A DNA stretch of 52,617 bases from Rubrivivax sp. GTDB taxonomy: Bacteria; Pseudomonadota; Gammaproteobacteria; Burkholderiales; Burkholderiaceae_C. The translations under genes were made by a program, and so were the position numbers. Numbering within the stretch: position 1 is the first letter of the stretch; each line of letters opens with the position of its first letter. The stretch covers positions 1 to 52,617 of the forward strand of contig JAEUPH010000064.1 in NCBI GenBank assembly GCA_016790395.1. Direction: 5' to 3'. Below, in pieces: positions 36,373-47,212 of this stretch. The notes under the pieces are model-generated. The model was not told the origin of the DNA and did not search any database. It saw only the letters and a list, made by a program, of their open reading frames with translations.

Positions 36373-38211
36373 TCAGGCCTGCGGTTTGAGCGAGTTGTCG
36401 ATGTCCAGGAACTGCCAGTACTCGTTCCAGAACAGCGGCCGCCGGTAGCCGATGACCCAGGGGTGGGCCATGTCGTTGTAGTAGCGGTGGCAGTGGTGCT
36501 TGTAGGGCATGTAGACCACCGCCAGGCGCTTGGCCTCCTCGAACAGCGCCAGCCGTTCGGGGCTGTCGGGCATGGCCCCCAGGCGGTCGTACAGCTCGTC
36601 GAACTTGGGCAGCTTGAAGCGCGCGAAGTTCTGGCCGCCGATCTGCCGGCTGTCGTAGCGCGCCAGCGAACCCAGGCTGTCGAAGCCGGCGCCGCTGCCG
36701 CCCAGTCCCCACATCATCAGCTTCCCGGCGCGGCCGGCCTTCAGGTTCTCGGGCCACTTGGCCGGCACGAACTCGATGCGGATGTTCAGCGCGTTCATGT
36801 CGCGCCGCCATTGCTCGTCGAGCTGGCGCGACTGCTGGTCGGGCTGCGTCGACTTCCGCAGCAGCAGCGGGCTGCCGTCGGGCATCTCGCGGTAGCCGTC
36901 GCCGTCCTTGTCGGCGTAGCCGAACATGTCCAGCAGCGCCTTGGCGCGCGGCAGGTTGTACTCGCCGTTCTCGCTGCGGAAGGTGTTGTTGAAGGCGTAG
37001 CTGTGCGGCAGCACGGGCGACTGCGCCGTGATGGCCTGGCCACGGCGCACGAGGCGGATCTCGCGCTCGACGTCCAACCCCAGCCCGATGGCGCGACGCA
37101 GCGCCACCTTCTCGGGCGTGTAGCCGCCGACCGTCGGGTCCTCCATGTTGAAGTAGGTGTAGGCCGAGTCCGAGCGCACCACGCGCCAGCCCTGGATGCC
37201 CTGGCGCGCCAGGCCGGGCAGCACCTTGCCGCCGGGCATGGCCTTGTCGATGAACTCGGGCGGGACCTCCTCGATGAGGTCGCTGCCCTTCTGCAGGAAG
37301 GACAGCCAGCGCGGTTGCTGCTCCTCGATGATGGAGACCTCCACGCGGTCCACCAGCGGCAGCCGCTTGCCCTTCAGCCGCGCCGCCAGCGCCTGGCCGT
37401 AGGCGTCGTCGGCGGCGGGCTCGGCGTCCCACAGCACCTCGCGGAATTCGGGGTTGCGCTCCAGCACGATGAGCGAGCTGCGGCGCCACTGCACCAGCTT
37501 GAACGGACCCGTGCCCACCGGGTGCGCCGGAATGTCGGCGCCGTAGAACTCCACCACCTCGCGCGCCACGGCGCCGAAGAGGTCGCTCGCGGCCCAGCTG
37601 CTGATGTGGCGCGGGTCCGGGTCCTTCATCTTCACCTGGAAGGTGTAGCGGTCCAGCGTGCGCAGGCCCTCGATGGGCGTGTCGAAGTCGAACTTGCCGC
37701 TGGCCAGGGCCTTCTTGTGCAGGTCGTTGAGGCCCAGGATCTCCTGCACCTCGATGCCGCCCCACACCGGGCTCTTGTTCTTCGGGTCGGCGAAGCGCTT
37801 GAGCGAGTAGACGTAGTCCTCGGCCACCAGCTCGCGCTTCTGGCCCTTGAAGGCCGGGTCGCTCATGAAGAAGATGCCCGGCCGCACCTTGAAGGTCCAG
37901 GTGCGGTAGTCGTCGCTGTGCACGGGCATGCCGTCGGCGGTGAGCGGCTTGATCTTCGCCGGCCGCGCCAGATGGTCGTACTGGTACAGGCACTCGAAGA
38001 TGTGCGGGGTGATGGTGCGCGAGTAGAGGTCGTTCACCTGCGCCGGGTCGAAGCCGGTCTCGGCGATGCGGAAGGCGTAGCGCAGCACCTTCTTCTGCGA
38101 AGCCACCGTGGCGGCGACGGCGGCCTTCTCGGTGGCCGAGAGCGCGGCGCCGGACAGCGGGACGAGGGCCAGGCCCAGGGCGGCCTGGCGGCGGTTCAGG
38201 CGGTCGGTCAT
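36373..38211 (-). CDS. Extracellular solute-binding protein family 5 (second paralogue)
   Basis: The 612-residue protein shares the layout of its neighbours: signal region (RRQAALGLALVPLSGAALS), AETGFDPAQVND, TWTFKVRPGIFFMSD, YVYSLKRFADP, HPVGTGPFKLVQWRRS, and GGYTPEKVALRRAIGLGLD. The loop DKDGDGYREMPDG matches the calcium-like loop of the others. An RGQ/KRGKRL region (ARLKGKRLPLVDRV) is family-typical. GGAGGG nine bases before the ATG supports the start, which follows the upstream stop by one base (TGACATG), so coupling is strong. The ligand is not predictable. Confidence 0.92.
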   Translation of the reverse strand: MTDRLNRRQAALGLALVPLSGAALSATEKAAVAATVASQKKVLRYAFRIAETGFDPAQVNDLYSRTITPHIFECLYQYDHLARPAKIKPLTADGMPVHSDDYRTWTFKVRPGIFFMSDPAFKGQKRELVAEDYVYSLKRFADPKNKSPVWGGIEVQEILGLNDLHKKALASGKFDFDTPIEGLRTLDRYTFQVKMKDPDPRHISSWAASDLFGAVAREVVEFYGADIPAHPVGTGPFKLVQWRRSSLIVLERNPEFREVLWDAEPAADDAYGQALAARLKGKRLPLVDRVEVSIIEEQQPRWLSFLQKGSDLIEEVPPEFIDKAMPGGKVLPGLARQGIQGWRVVRSDSAYTYFNMEDPTVGGYTPEKVALRRAIGLGLDVEREIRLVRRGQAITAQSPVLPHSYAFNNTFRSENGEYNLPRAKALLDMFGYADKDGDGYREMPDGSPLLLRKSTQPDQQSRQLDEQWRRDMNALNIRIEFVPAKWPENLKAGRAGKLMMWGLGGSGAGFDSLGSLARYDSRQIGGQNFARFKLPKFDELYDRLGAMPDSPERLALFEEAKRLAVVYMPYKHHCHRYYNDMAHPWVIGYRRPLFWNEYWQFLDIDNSLKPQA

Positions 38212-38212
38212 G

Positions 38213-40042
38213 TCAGGAAGCCCTCCGGCGGCGGCGCTGTTCATCGGTGTCGACATCGACGTACTTGAAGAACTCGCGCACGAACAGGTTGCGGTGGTAG
38301 CCCACCACCCAGGGGTGGGCGAGGTCGGTGAAGTAGCGGTGCACGTGCACCTTGTACGGCATCCAGGCCACCAGCATGCGGTTGGCCTGGTACATCACTG
38401 CCTTGCGCTCGGGGCCGTCGGGCATGGCGCGCTGCTTCTCGTACAGGGCGTTGTAGGCCGGCAGGTCGAAGCGGGCATGGTTGGCCTGGCCCTTGTTGGG
38501 GCCGTAGCCCAGGCTGAGGAAGGTGTCGGCGTCAGGCGCGCCGGCGCTCCAGCCCACACCCCACATCATCAGCTTGCCGGCGCGGCTGGCCTTCAGGTGC
38601 TCGGGCCACTTGGCGACGTTGAACTCGATGCGCACGCCCAGGGCGTCCATGTTGCGCTTCCACTGCTCGGCCAGCTGGCGCATCTCCTGATCGGGGCTGG
38701 TGGCGTAGTTCAGCACCAGCGCGCTGCCGTCGGGCTGGTCGCGCCAGCCGTCGCCGTCCCGGTCGACGTAGCCATGCATGTCCAGCAGCGCCTTGGCGCG
38801 CGCCAGGCTGAACTGGCTCATCTCGCTCTTGAAAGCCGGGTCGTAGGGCCAGGTCTGCGGCGCGATCACGCCCTGCGCGGGGATGGCCTGGTTGCGCCGC
38901 GTCAGCCGGATCTCGCGCTCCAGGTCCACCGCCAGGCTGATGGCGCGGCGCAGCGCCACCTTGTGCGGCTCGTAACCGCCCACCACCGGATGCTCCATCG
39001 CGAAGTAGGACACCGAGACGTCGGCGCGCAGGTAGCGGTCGAGGACGATGCCGCGCTTGGCCAGGTCGGCCGACAGGCGGCCGTTCGGCACCACCTTCTC
39101 GGCGAAGTCGTTGGGCAGCCGCTCCAGCGTGTCGTGCTCCTCGTTCAGGAAGGCCAGGTAGCGCGGCTGCGGCTCTTCGATGATGGCGATGGCCACCCGG
39201 TCCACCAACGGCAGCCGCCGGCCCTTGAGCTTGGCGGCGTCGGCGGCCAGCCGGGCATCGCCGGGCGGCGCTTCCTCGTCGTAGAACACCTCGCGGTAGC
39301 CCGGGTTCTTCTCCAGCACGATGCGCGCGCTGCGCCGCCACTCGCCCAGCTTGAACGGCCCGGTGCCCACCGGGTGCTCGCCGATCTTGTCACCGTAGAA
39401 CTCCACCACCTCGCGCGCCACCGCGCCGGTGAGGCTGCCGTCGGTGAAGACCTGCAGGAAGCGCGGGTTGGACTCCGCCAGCTTGACCTCGAAGGTGTAG
39501 CGGTCCAGCGCGCGCAGGCCTTCCACCGGCGTGTCGTACTCGAAGGGCTTCTTCTCGTTCAGCAGCCGGGTGCGCAACTCCGACAGGCCCAGGATCTTCG
39601 CGTTCTGGAACAGGTAGAGCTTGCCGCTCTTCCAGCGCGGGTCGTAGTGGCGCTTGATCGCGTAGACGTAGTCCTCGGCCACCAGTTCGCGCCTGCGGCC
39701 CTGGAAAGCCGGGTCGTCGGCGAAGTGGATGCCCGGCCGGATGCGGAAGGTGAAGGTGCGGAAATCGGCCGAGACCTCGGGCATCGCCGCCGCGGTGTTG
39801 GGCCGCATGCGCACGGGCTTGGCGAGGAAGGCGTACTCCAGCGGCGCTTCGAAGATGCCCACCACCACGGTGTTGGAGTACAGGTCGGTGACCTGGGCAG
39901 GGTCGAAGCCCGACTCGGCGATCAGGAACGCGGTGCGCAGTTCCTTTGCAGGCGCCTGCTGCGCTTGAGCCGGCGCCAGCAGGGCAAGCAGGCCCGCCGC
40001 ACAGGCGAGCGCACGGCCGAGGACCGGGAACAGGGAGATCAT
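38213..40042 (-). CDS. Extracellular solute-binding protein family 5 (third paralogue, promoter-proximal)
   Basis: This 609-residue receptor is the first gene of the minus-strand trio. A signal peptide (VLGRALACAAGLLALLAPAQA) leads to AESGFDPAQVTDLYSN. Other family phrases are TFTFRIRPGIHFADD, VYAIKRHYDP, HPVGTGPFKLGEWRRS, YEPHKVALRRAISLAVD and DRDGDGWRDQPDG. It is closest by eye to the second paralogue in the mature N-terminus. The start at 40042 is the ATG before the signal peptide; the open frame continues upstream without a family match. It shares a 195-bp divergent region with the permease operon, so both halves of the transporter can be controlled together. Confidence 0.92.
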   Translation of the reverse strand: MISLFPVLGRALACAAGLLALLAPAQAQQAPAKELRTAFLIAESGFDPAQVTDLYSNTVVVGIFEAPLEYAFLAKPVRMRPNTAAAMPEVSADFRTFTFRIRPGIHFADDPAFQGRRRELVAEDYVYAIKRHYDPRWKSGKLYLFQNAKILGLSELRTRLLNEKKPFEYDTPVEGLRALDRYTFEVKLAESNPRFLQVFTDGSLTGAVAREVVEFYGDKIGEHPVGTGPFKLGEWRRSARIVLEKNPGYREVFYDEEAPPGDARLAADAAKLKGRRLPLVDRVAIAIIEEPQPRYLAFLNEEHDTLERLPNDFAEKVVPNGRLSADLAKRGIVLDRYLRADVSVSYFAMEHPVVGGYEPHKVALRRAISLAVDLEREIRLTRRNQAIPAQGVIAPQTWPYDPAFKSEMSQFSLARAKALLDMHGYVDRDGDGWRDQPDGSALVLNYATSPDQEMRQLAEQWKRNMDALGVRIEFNVAKWPEHLKASRAGKLMMWGVGWSAGAPDADTFLSLGYGPNKGQANHARFDLPAYNALYEKQRAMPDGPERKAVMYQANRMLVAWMPYKVHVHRYFTDLAHPWVVGYHRNLFVREFFKYVDVDTDEQRRRRRAS

Positions 40043-40121
40043 GGACGGCGGACAGCGGAATGCCAATGGCACGAAAGCTGCTGAGTCTAGGGGCGGCGGG
40101 CCGGCCACCGACAGGGTGAAC

Positions 40122-40139
40122 CCCCGCACCCGAGCGGGG
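40122..40139. promoter_or_regulatory. Hairpin in the transporter divergent region
   Basis: CCCCGC (40122-40127) and GCGGGG (40134-40139) flank a six-base loop, between the divergent binding-protein and permease genes. No T-tract follows. It could be an RNA leader structure or chance in GC-rich DNA. No clear -35/-10 set could be picked in this 195-bp gap. Confidence 0.3.
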
Positions 40140-40237
40140 AAAGCCCCGCCGGAAGGGGGCGACGGCCGCCCCTACACTCGCCCATCCCGAAAAACAGGCC
40201 CGCGGCCACGAGCCGCGGCCCACGGAGCAGTTCCCGC

Positions 40238-41176
40238 ATGGCCGCATACCTGATACGGCGCCTCTGGCAGATGATCCCCACGCTGGCCGGCGTCATCCTG
40301 CTCGTCTTCTTCCTCTTCAAGTACTTCGGCGGCGACCCCGCGGAAGTGCTGGCCGGCATGAACGCCACGCAGGAGCAGGTGAAGGCCATCCGCCAGACCC
40401 TGGGCCTGGACGAGCCGATCTGGGTGCAGCTGTGGATCTTCGTCAAGCAGGTGGCCACCTTCGACTGGGGCAAGAGCTGGGCCACGAACGAGGCCGTGAG
40501 CAACCTCTTCGCCACGCGGCTGCCGGCCTCGCTGACGGTGATGATCCCCATCCTCGTGCTGGACGCGATGCTGGCGCTGCCCATCGCGATGTGGGTGGCC
40601 TACCGCCGCGGCAGCCTGACCGACCGCATGATCATGGTGACCACCACCGTGGCGCTGTCGATCAGCTTCCTCGTCTACGTCATCGTCGGCCAGTACGTGT
40701 TCGGCTTCCAGCTCGGCTGGTTCCCGGTGCAGGGCTGGAGCGACAGCCTGTGGACCAACCTGAGCACCTACGTGGCCTTGCCCGTGATGCTGACGGTGTT
40801 CGTGGGCATCGCGCCGCAGACGCGGCTGTACCGCAGCTTCTTCCTCGATGAACTGGGCCAGGACTACGTGCGCACCGCGCGTGCCAAGGGCATGACCGAA
40901 GGCGTGGTGCTGTTCCGCCACGTGATGCGCAACGCGCTCATCCCCATCATCACCAACATCGGCATGCAGCTGCCCGGCATCTTCGTCGGCAGCTTCCTGA
41001 TCGAGACCTTCTTCTCCATCCCCGGCCTGGGCCGCGAGGTGCTGCTGGCGGTGAACCGCAGCGACTTCCCCGTCATCCAGGCCACGACCATCTACCTCGC
41101 CGTGCTGACCATGGTCATCAACCTGCTGACCGACGTGGCCTACAAGCTGGCCGACCCGCGCGTGGTGCTGAAATGA
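40238..41176 (+). CDS. ABC peptide transporter permease, DppB/YejB type
   Basis: This 312-residue inner-membrane subunit has about six membrane helices. The family opening is YLIRRLWQMIPTLAGVILLV, with ATRLPASLTVMIPIL and QTRLYRSFFLDELGQDYVRT-ARAKG, the EAA-loop region that contacts the ATPase. It ends DFPVIQATTIYLAVLTMVI and LTDVAYKLADPRV, as usual. The stop overlaps the ATG of the second permease (ATGA), fixing both ends. The two permeases and ATPase make one operon opposite the three binding proteins. Substrates are most likely peptides. Confidence 0.95.
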   Translation: MAAYLIRRLWQMIPTLAGVILLVFFLFKYFGGDPAEVLAGMNATQEQVKAIRQTLGLDEPIWVQLWIFVKQVATFDWGKSWATNEAVSNLFATRLPASLTVMIPILVLDAMLALPIAMWVAYRRGSLTDRMIMVTTTVALSISFLVYVIVGQYVFGFQLGWFPVQGWSDSLWTNLSTYVALPVMLTVFVGIAPQTRLYRSFFLDELGQDYVRTARAKGMTEGVVLFRHVMRNALIPIITNIGMQLPGIFVGSFLIETFFSIPGLGREVLLAVNRSDFPVIQATTIYLAVLTMVINLLTDVAYKLADPRVVLK

Positions 41177-42234
41177 ACACGGTCACCCTCTCCGCCGACG
41201 GCGCCGCCGCCGACGCGCAACAGAAGAGCGAAGGCGTCTGGCACGCCGCCTGGCGCCGCTTCAAGGCCGACCGCGTCGGCCTGTACGCCAGCTTCGTGGT
41301 GCTGTTCTTCGCACTGCTGATCGTGCTGTCGGCCACCGGCCTGGTCGCCGCGAACTGGCAGAAGGAAGTGGGCGTGCCCAACACGCCACCGACGCTGCTG
41401 GGGCCCGGCGCGGCGCAGGCCACCAGCGCGGTGGAGGGCCCCAAGGGCCCGAACGTGGACCTGTCCGACATCGACCCGCTGGCGCCACGCTACAAGGAGT
41501 GGGAAGAACGGGCGAAGCAGTTCCAGACCCTGGAGGAGCCACGCGCCGAGACCCTGCCCTTCGGCGGCGACCGGCTCGGGCGCGACGTGCTGGCCAAGGC
41601 CATCAAGGGCACCGAGGTCTCGGTCTTCGTGGGCGTGGCCGCGGCGCTGGTGGCCGCGCTCATCGGCACCGTGCTGGGCGCCCTCGGCGGCTTCTTCGGC
41701 GGCAAGGTGGGTGACGGGCTGGAGTGGCTCTACAACGTCTTCGAGAGCATCCCCAACATCCTGCTGATCTTCGCCTTCGCGGCGGCGCTGAAGACGCGCG
41801 GCGTGGAGACGGTGGTCATCATCCTGGCGCTCACCGGCTGGACGGGCATGTACCGCCAGGTGCGCGCCGAGTTCATCAAGCACAGCACGCGCGAGTACGT
41901 GCGCAGCGCCGAGGCCATCGGCGCCAGCACGCTCAGCCGCATGTTCAGGCACATCCTGCCCAACGTCAGCCACGTGGTGCTGGTGCGCGTGAGCCTGCTC
42001 ACGGTGGGCTTCATCAAGGCCGAGGTGATCCTGTCTTACCTGGGCATCGGCGTGCGCGTGGACCAGGTCTCCTGGGGTTCGATGCTGGCCGAGGCGCAGG
42101 CCGAGCTGATCCTGGGCTTCTGGTGGCAGCTGGCCACCGCGACGCTGTTCATGGCGGTCTTCGTCACCGCCTTCTCGCTGATGACGGACGCGCTGCGCGA
42201 CGCGCTCGATCCCAAGCTGCGCGGTCTGGAGTGA
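41173..42234 (+). CDS. ABC peptide transporter permease, DppC/YejE type
   Basis: The 353-residue partner permease has an N-terminal helix (LYASFVVLFFALLIVLSATG), then a long periplasmic stretch of about 90 residues (NWQKEVGVPNTP to FGGDRLGRDVLAKAIKG) before the core helices. This is longer than in DppC and like the YejE type. The EAA-like region is TGMYRQVRAEFIKH, STREYVRSAEAIGAS. The stop region is followed by GGAG and the ATG of the ATPase within six bases. It forms the pore with the first permease. Confidence 0.94.
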   Translation: MNTVTLSADGAAADAQQKSEGVWHAAWRRFKADRVGLYASFVVLFFALLIVLSATGLVAANWQKEVGVPNTPPTLLGPGAAQATSAVEGPKGPNVDLSDIDPLAPRYKEWEERAKQFQTLEEPRAETLPFGGDRLGRDVLAKAIKGTEVSVFVGVAAALVAALIGTVLGALGGFFGGKVGDGLEWLYNVFESIPNILLIFAFAAALKTRGVETVVIILALTGWTGMYRQVRAEFIKHSTREYVRSAEAIGASTLSRMFRHILPNVSHVVLVRVSLLTVGFIKAEVILSYLGIGVRVDQVSWGSMLAEAQAELILGFWWQLATATLFMAVFVTAFSLMTDALRDALDPKLRGLE

Positions 42235-42239
42235 GCGCG

Positions 42240-43901
<1,662 letters not shown>

Positions 43902-43916
43902 CTCTCGCCAGGCAGC

Positions 43917-44324
43917 CTAGAGATCCCCCGGGATCGTCTCGTCCACGATCCGCTTCAACTCGGCCTGCATCTCCTGCCTGCCGATGTGGGCAGCGAAGTA
44001 CTCGCTCACTGCGATGTGGTGCGCCACGTCGCGCAGCGTGAGGGGCCGGCTCACCGGCCACGCGGCGAAGTTGTCCTCGGCCAGGCGCAGCGTGCGCTCC
44101 ACCATGGCCTCGTCGCCCCCCAGCACCTGCGCGACGATGCGCCGGTACAGCGCCCGCCCGGTCAGCGCGGGCTCGGCGGCGCGCAGCGTCCCGGCCAGGG
44201 CCAGCAACTCGCGGCAGCGCCGGGCGACATAGCGGCGCTCGCGCCAGGCGCCCACCCAGGCACCGAGGGTGCCGTCGCCGTGCCCGCGGCGGGAAAGGGA
44301 CTTGAAGTTGTCGGCCATCGGCAT
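43917..44324 (-). CDS. Small conserved-looking protein of unknown function
   Basis: The 135-residue product begins MPMADNFKSLSRRGHG and has no signal peptide or membrane helix. It is mostly predicted helical: RYVARRCRELLALAGTLRAA, RALYRRIVAQVLGGDEAMVE, NFAAWPVSRPLTLRDVAHHI and a final acidic-basic helix. GGAG six bases upstream of the ATG at 44324 supports this start; the frame stays open upstream without support. It converges on the ATPase gene, with 15 bp between. I recognise no family or function. Confidence 0.7.
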   Translation of the reverse strand: MPMADNFKSLSRRGHGDGTLGAWVGAWRERRYVARRCRELLALAGTLRAAEPALTGRALYRRIVAQVLGGDEAMVERTLRLAEDNFAAWPVSRPLTLRDVAHHIAVSEYFAAHIGRQEMQAELKRIVDETIPGDL

Positions 44325-44597
44325 GCGCGTCTCCGGGGTCGGCCCCTGAATCTGCGACGGGTGCCGGTGCGAGGTGTACGGGCCGGCGCCGCGCGCATTC
44401 CACCCGCCGCGCGCAGGCACAGGCCGCCGGCCACAGAGGCGGCCACCGGCCGGCAGATACATCCGTGCACAGATCGGCGAGACAGATGCCGCGGGGCCCA
44501 CGCCGGCGGCGGCTCAACCCGGCGCCGAAGCAGCCGACAACCCTGGCATGCGGGCCCGGCAAGGGGCCGGCTCGCACCCTTGAACCTGGAGCATCCC

Positions 44598-45059
44598 ATG
44601 CACCTGATCCGCCGCAGCGTCCTGCTGCTGACCGCAGCCTGCATCAGCGGGCTCGCCTTCGCCGCCGACGAGCGCGGCAGTCGCGACGAAGCCAAGGCGC
44701 TGGTCGACGCCGCCATCGAGCACATCAAGAAGGTCGGCGCCGACAAGGCCTACAAGGACTTCACCACCGACAAGGCCTCCTGGACCAAGAAGGACCTGTA
44801 CGTCATGGTCTACGACGCCAAGGGCGTTGCGGTGGCCCACGGCAGCAACGAGAAGCTGGTCGGCAAGGACATGACGGCGGTGAAGGACGCCAACGGCGTG
44901 GCCATCGTGAACGGGATGATCGCGCTCGCCTCCAAGGGCGGCGGCTGGTTCGACTACGACTGGCCCGATCCGCTGACGAAGAAGATCATGCCCAAGAGCA
45001 CCTACGCCAAGAAGCAGCCCAACGGCGAAGGCTTCGTCGGCGTCGGCGTCTACCGCTGA
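44598..45059 (+). CDS. Exported single-Cache-domain protein
   Basis: The 153-residue protein has a signal peptide (IRRSVLLLTAACISGLAFA) and then a single Cache_2-type domain with no membrane anchor or signalling domain: EAKALVDAAIEHIKKVG, DLYVMVYDAKGVAVAHGSNE, LVGKDMTAVKDANGVAIVN, KGGGWFDYDWPDP. Cache domains in receptors bind small ligands such as organic acids. Here the whole protein is the domain, so it is probably a free periplasmic binding partner. It lies 28 bp ahead of a chemoreceptor gene on the same strand, suggesting the two act together. Confidence 0.88.
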   Translation: MHLIRRSVLLLTAACISGLAFAADERGSRDEAKALVDAAIEHIKKVGADKAYKDFTTDKASWTKKDLYVMVYDAKGVAVAHGSNEKLVGKDMTAVKDANGVAIVNGMIALASKGGGWFDYDWPDPLTKKIMPKSTYAKKQPNGEGFVGVGVYR

Positions 45060-45087
45060 GCCGGCGCACGCACGAGGAGTCCGATCC

Positions 45088-46647
45088 ATGCGTGAGATCC
45101 TGCGCAATGCCTCCATCGGCCTGAAGGTCTCGCTGGCGCCGGCCTTCGCCATCGCCTGCCTGGTCATCGTCGCCGGCCTGGGGTGGTGGGCCAATCGCGT
45201 GCTCACCACCGAACTGAAGGAAGTGGGTGGCGCCGGTCTCACGCGCATCGTCGACGCGCAGGCCTATGCGCGCCAGCTCACCGAGTTGCACCAGGCCGTC
45301 TACCAGAGCATCGCCTGGGAGGCCGTGGGCCAGCGTGCCGACAGGATCAAGGCCTTCGACGAGGCGCTGCTGTCGCAGTTGAAGGCTTTCCAGGCCACGC
45401 TGAAAGGCGCGGCCGCGGCCGGCTCGCTCGGCGACTCGCAGCGTGAAGCCATGGCTGCCATCGCCAAGGGCTTCGAAACCTACGCCAAGGTGGCCGCCGA
45501 CACGGTGGACATCAAGAGCGCCGGCGTGGCCACCGCCGCCAGCTACGTCATCACGCTGGACGGCGAGTACCGCAAGAGCCTGGACCAGCTGCAGAAGTTC
45601 GTGAAGGGCGAGGTCGAGGCCACCAGCGCCGGCGTGGAGGCGGCCACGACGCTGGCCACGCGCAACAGCGGCGTCGTCGCCGCCGTGTCGACGGGCGCGC
45701 TGGTCCTGGCGGCGCTGCTGGCCTTCACGCTGAGCCGTGCCATCACGGTGCCGCTGACCGAGGCCGCCCGGCTGGCCGGCCGGCTCGCCCAGGGCGACCT
45801 CAGCGAGCGCACGGCAGCGGCCTCGACCGACGCCACCGGCCGCGTGCTGGCAGCGCTGGGCGAGGTGGCCGGCAACCTGAACGGCATCGTCGCCGACGTG
45901 CGACGCACGGCCGACGAGATCAGCACCGCTTCCGGCGAGATCGCCAGCGGCAACAGCGATCTCTCGGCGCGCACCGAAAGCACGGCGTCCTCGCTGCAGC
46001 AGGCCGCGGCGTCCATCGAGGAGCTGTCCGCCACGCTGCACACCAGCGCGGACAACGCCCGCACCGCCAACACGCTGGCTCAGGATGCCACGCGGGCGGC
46101 CCGCGAGGGCGGCGCCATCGTGGCCGACGTGGTGCGCACCATGGACGCCATCAACACGCAGGCCAAGAAGATCGGCGAGATCATCGGCACCATCGACGGC
46201 ATCGCCTTCCAGACCAACATCCTGGCGCTCAACGCGGCCGTGGAGGCAGCGCGCGCCGGCGAGCACGGCCGCGGCTTCAGCGTCGTGGCCAGCGAGGTGC
46301 GCACGCTGGCCCAACGCTCGGGCGCCGCGGCGCGCGAGATCCGCACGCTGATCGGCAGCTCGGTCGAGCAGATCGACGGCGGCGTGGGCAAGGTGCAGGC
46401 GGCCGGGCAGTCCATGCAGCGCATCGTCGGCGCCATCGAACGCGTCTCGCAGACGGTGGACGACATCTCACGCGCCACCTCCGAGCAGGCCAACGGCATC
46501 GCCCAGGTCAACCAGACGGTGGCCGAGATGGACCGCTCGACGCAGCAGAACGCCGCCATGGTGGAAGAGGCCAGCGCGGCCACCGAGTCGCTGCGCCAGC
46601 AGTCGGTGCGCCTCGTGGAACTGCTGACGCGATTCAGAACGGCCTGA
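45088..46647 (+). CDS. Methyl-accepting chemotaxis protein
   Basis: The 519-residue receptor has a first membrane helix (about 10-35), a periplasmic region of about 165 residues rich in helices, a second helix (about 200-222), a HAMP domain and a long cytoplasmic coiled coil. The signalling tip (IGEIIGTIDGIAFQTNILAL, then NAAVEAARAGEHGRGFSVVA) is intact. There is no NWETF-type tether for CheR at the C-terminus. The periplasmic part looks like a four-helix bundle rather than a Cache domain. GAGGAG ahead of the ATG supports the start. The upstream Cache protein could supply its ligand binding. Confidence 0.95.
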   Translation: MREILRNASIGLKVSLAPAFAIACLVIVAGLGWWANRVLTTELKEVGGAGLTRIVDAQAYARQLTELHQAVYQSIAWEAVGQRADRIKAFDEALLSQLKAFQATLKGAAAAGSLGDSQREAMAAIAKGFETYAKVAADTVDIKSAGVATAASYVITLDGEYRKSLDQLQKFVKGEVEATSAGVEAATTLATRNSGVVAAVSTGALVLAALLAFTLSRAITVPLTEAARLAGRLAQGDLSERTAAASTDATGRVLAALGEVAGNLNGIVADVRRTADEISTASGEIASGNSDLSARTESTASSLQQAAASIEELSATLHTSADNARTANTLAQDATRAAREGGAIVADVVRTMDAINTQAKKIGEIIGTIDGIAFQTNILALNAAVEAARAGEHGRGFSVVASEVRTLAQRSGAAAREIRTLIGSSVEQIDGGVGKVQAAGQSMQRIVGAIERVSQTVDDISRATSEQANGIAQVNQTVAEMDRSTQQNAAMVEEASAATESLRQQSVRLVELLTRFRTA

Positions 46648-46660
46648 AGCTTCTCATGCC

Positions 46661-46694
46661 CCCCGCGGGGAGCGGGCCCGGCGCAGCCCGGGCC
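46661..46694. repeat. GC-rich hairpin element between convergent genes
   Basis: The palindrome CCCCGCGGGG (46661-46670) is followed by GGCCCGG (46675-46681) and CCGGGCC (46688-46694) around a six-base loop. It sits just after the chemoreceptor stop and before the facing lipoprotein stop. There is no T-run. It looks like the GC-rich intergenic hairpins common behind genes in Burkholderiales and may aid termination. Confidence 0.4.
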
Positions 46695-46705
46695 TGGCGG
46701 CGCCC

Positions 46706-47212
46706 TCAGGCCGGCTTGCAGGCCCCGGCCACGGGCACCACCACCAGCGGCCAGGGTCGCGGCGCGGCGCTGGCGGCGTCCTCGGCGGCACGGCTGGCGC
46801 TGAGCGAGCAGCGGCCCTGGCTGAAGTGCTGCTGCACCTCGTAGCGATAGCCCGGCTCCAGCTCCAGGCGCGCCACGTTCACGCAGCGCCAGCGCAGCGG
46901 GCCACCGAACTCCTGGCCCTCGCTGTGCGCGCGCAGGAACACCGGCGTGCCGGCCGGCACGCGGCTCGTCTTGCCCTCGGGCGACACCAGGTTCACCACG
47001 CCGAGCGAGCCCAGACGCGAGCGGCACTGGGCGTCGCCGAAAGCGACGAACGAGGCGCCGTGGCTGAGCAAGGCCGGCGATTGGCCGCGCGTGACCGTCA
47101 AGGGCACCGCAGCCACGCCGGGCGGCGGCACGTAGGTGGCCGCACAGCCGGCCAGCAACGCGGCCACGGCTGCGGCGGCGGCGGCCGCCTCAGAGCGCCG
47201 CACGGGTGGCAC
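46706..47212 (-). CDS. Lipoprotein of unknown function
   Basis: The 168-residue frame begins at a GTG (47212) and has an Ala-rich signal with lipobox ALLAGC. The mature protein has further cysteines (DAQCRSR, RWRCVN, GRCSLS, GACKPA), probably in disulphides, and beta-rich phrases (VNLVSPEGKTSRVPAGTPVF, YRYEVQQHF). The GTG lies inside the end of the upstream lipoprotein gene (23-base overlap), so another GTG at 47203 is also possible. No family recognised. It appears to form a two-gene operon with the YajG-like lipoprotein. Confidence 0.7.
   Translation of the reverse strand: MPPVRRSEAAAAAAAVAALLAGCAATYVPPPGVAAVPLTVTRGQSPALLSHGASFVAFGDAQCRSRLGSLGVVNLVSPEGKTSRVPAGTPVFLRAHSEGQEFGGPLRWRCVNVARLELEPGYRYEVQQHFSQGRCSLSASRAAEDAASAAPRPWPLVVVPVAGACKPA

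Noticed and set aside
36371-37993. The upstream extension of the first binding-protein frame to a 1142-residue protein
   Set aside because: The N-terminal half is a shifted reading of the second binding protein; the real start, with signal peptide, is at 36361.
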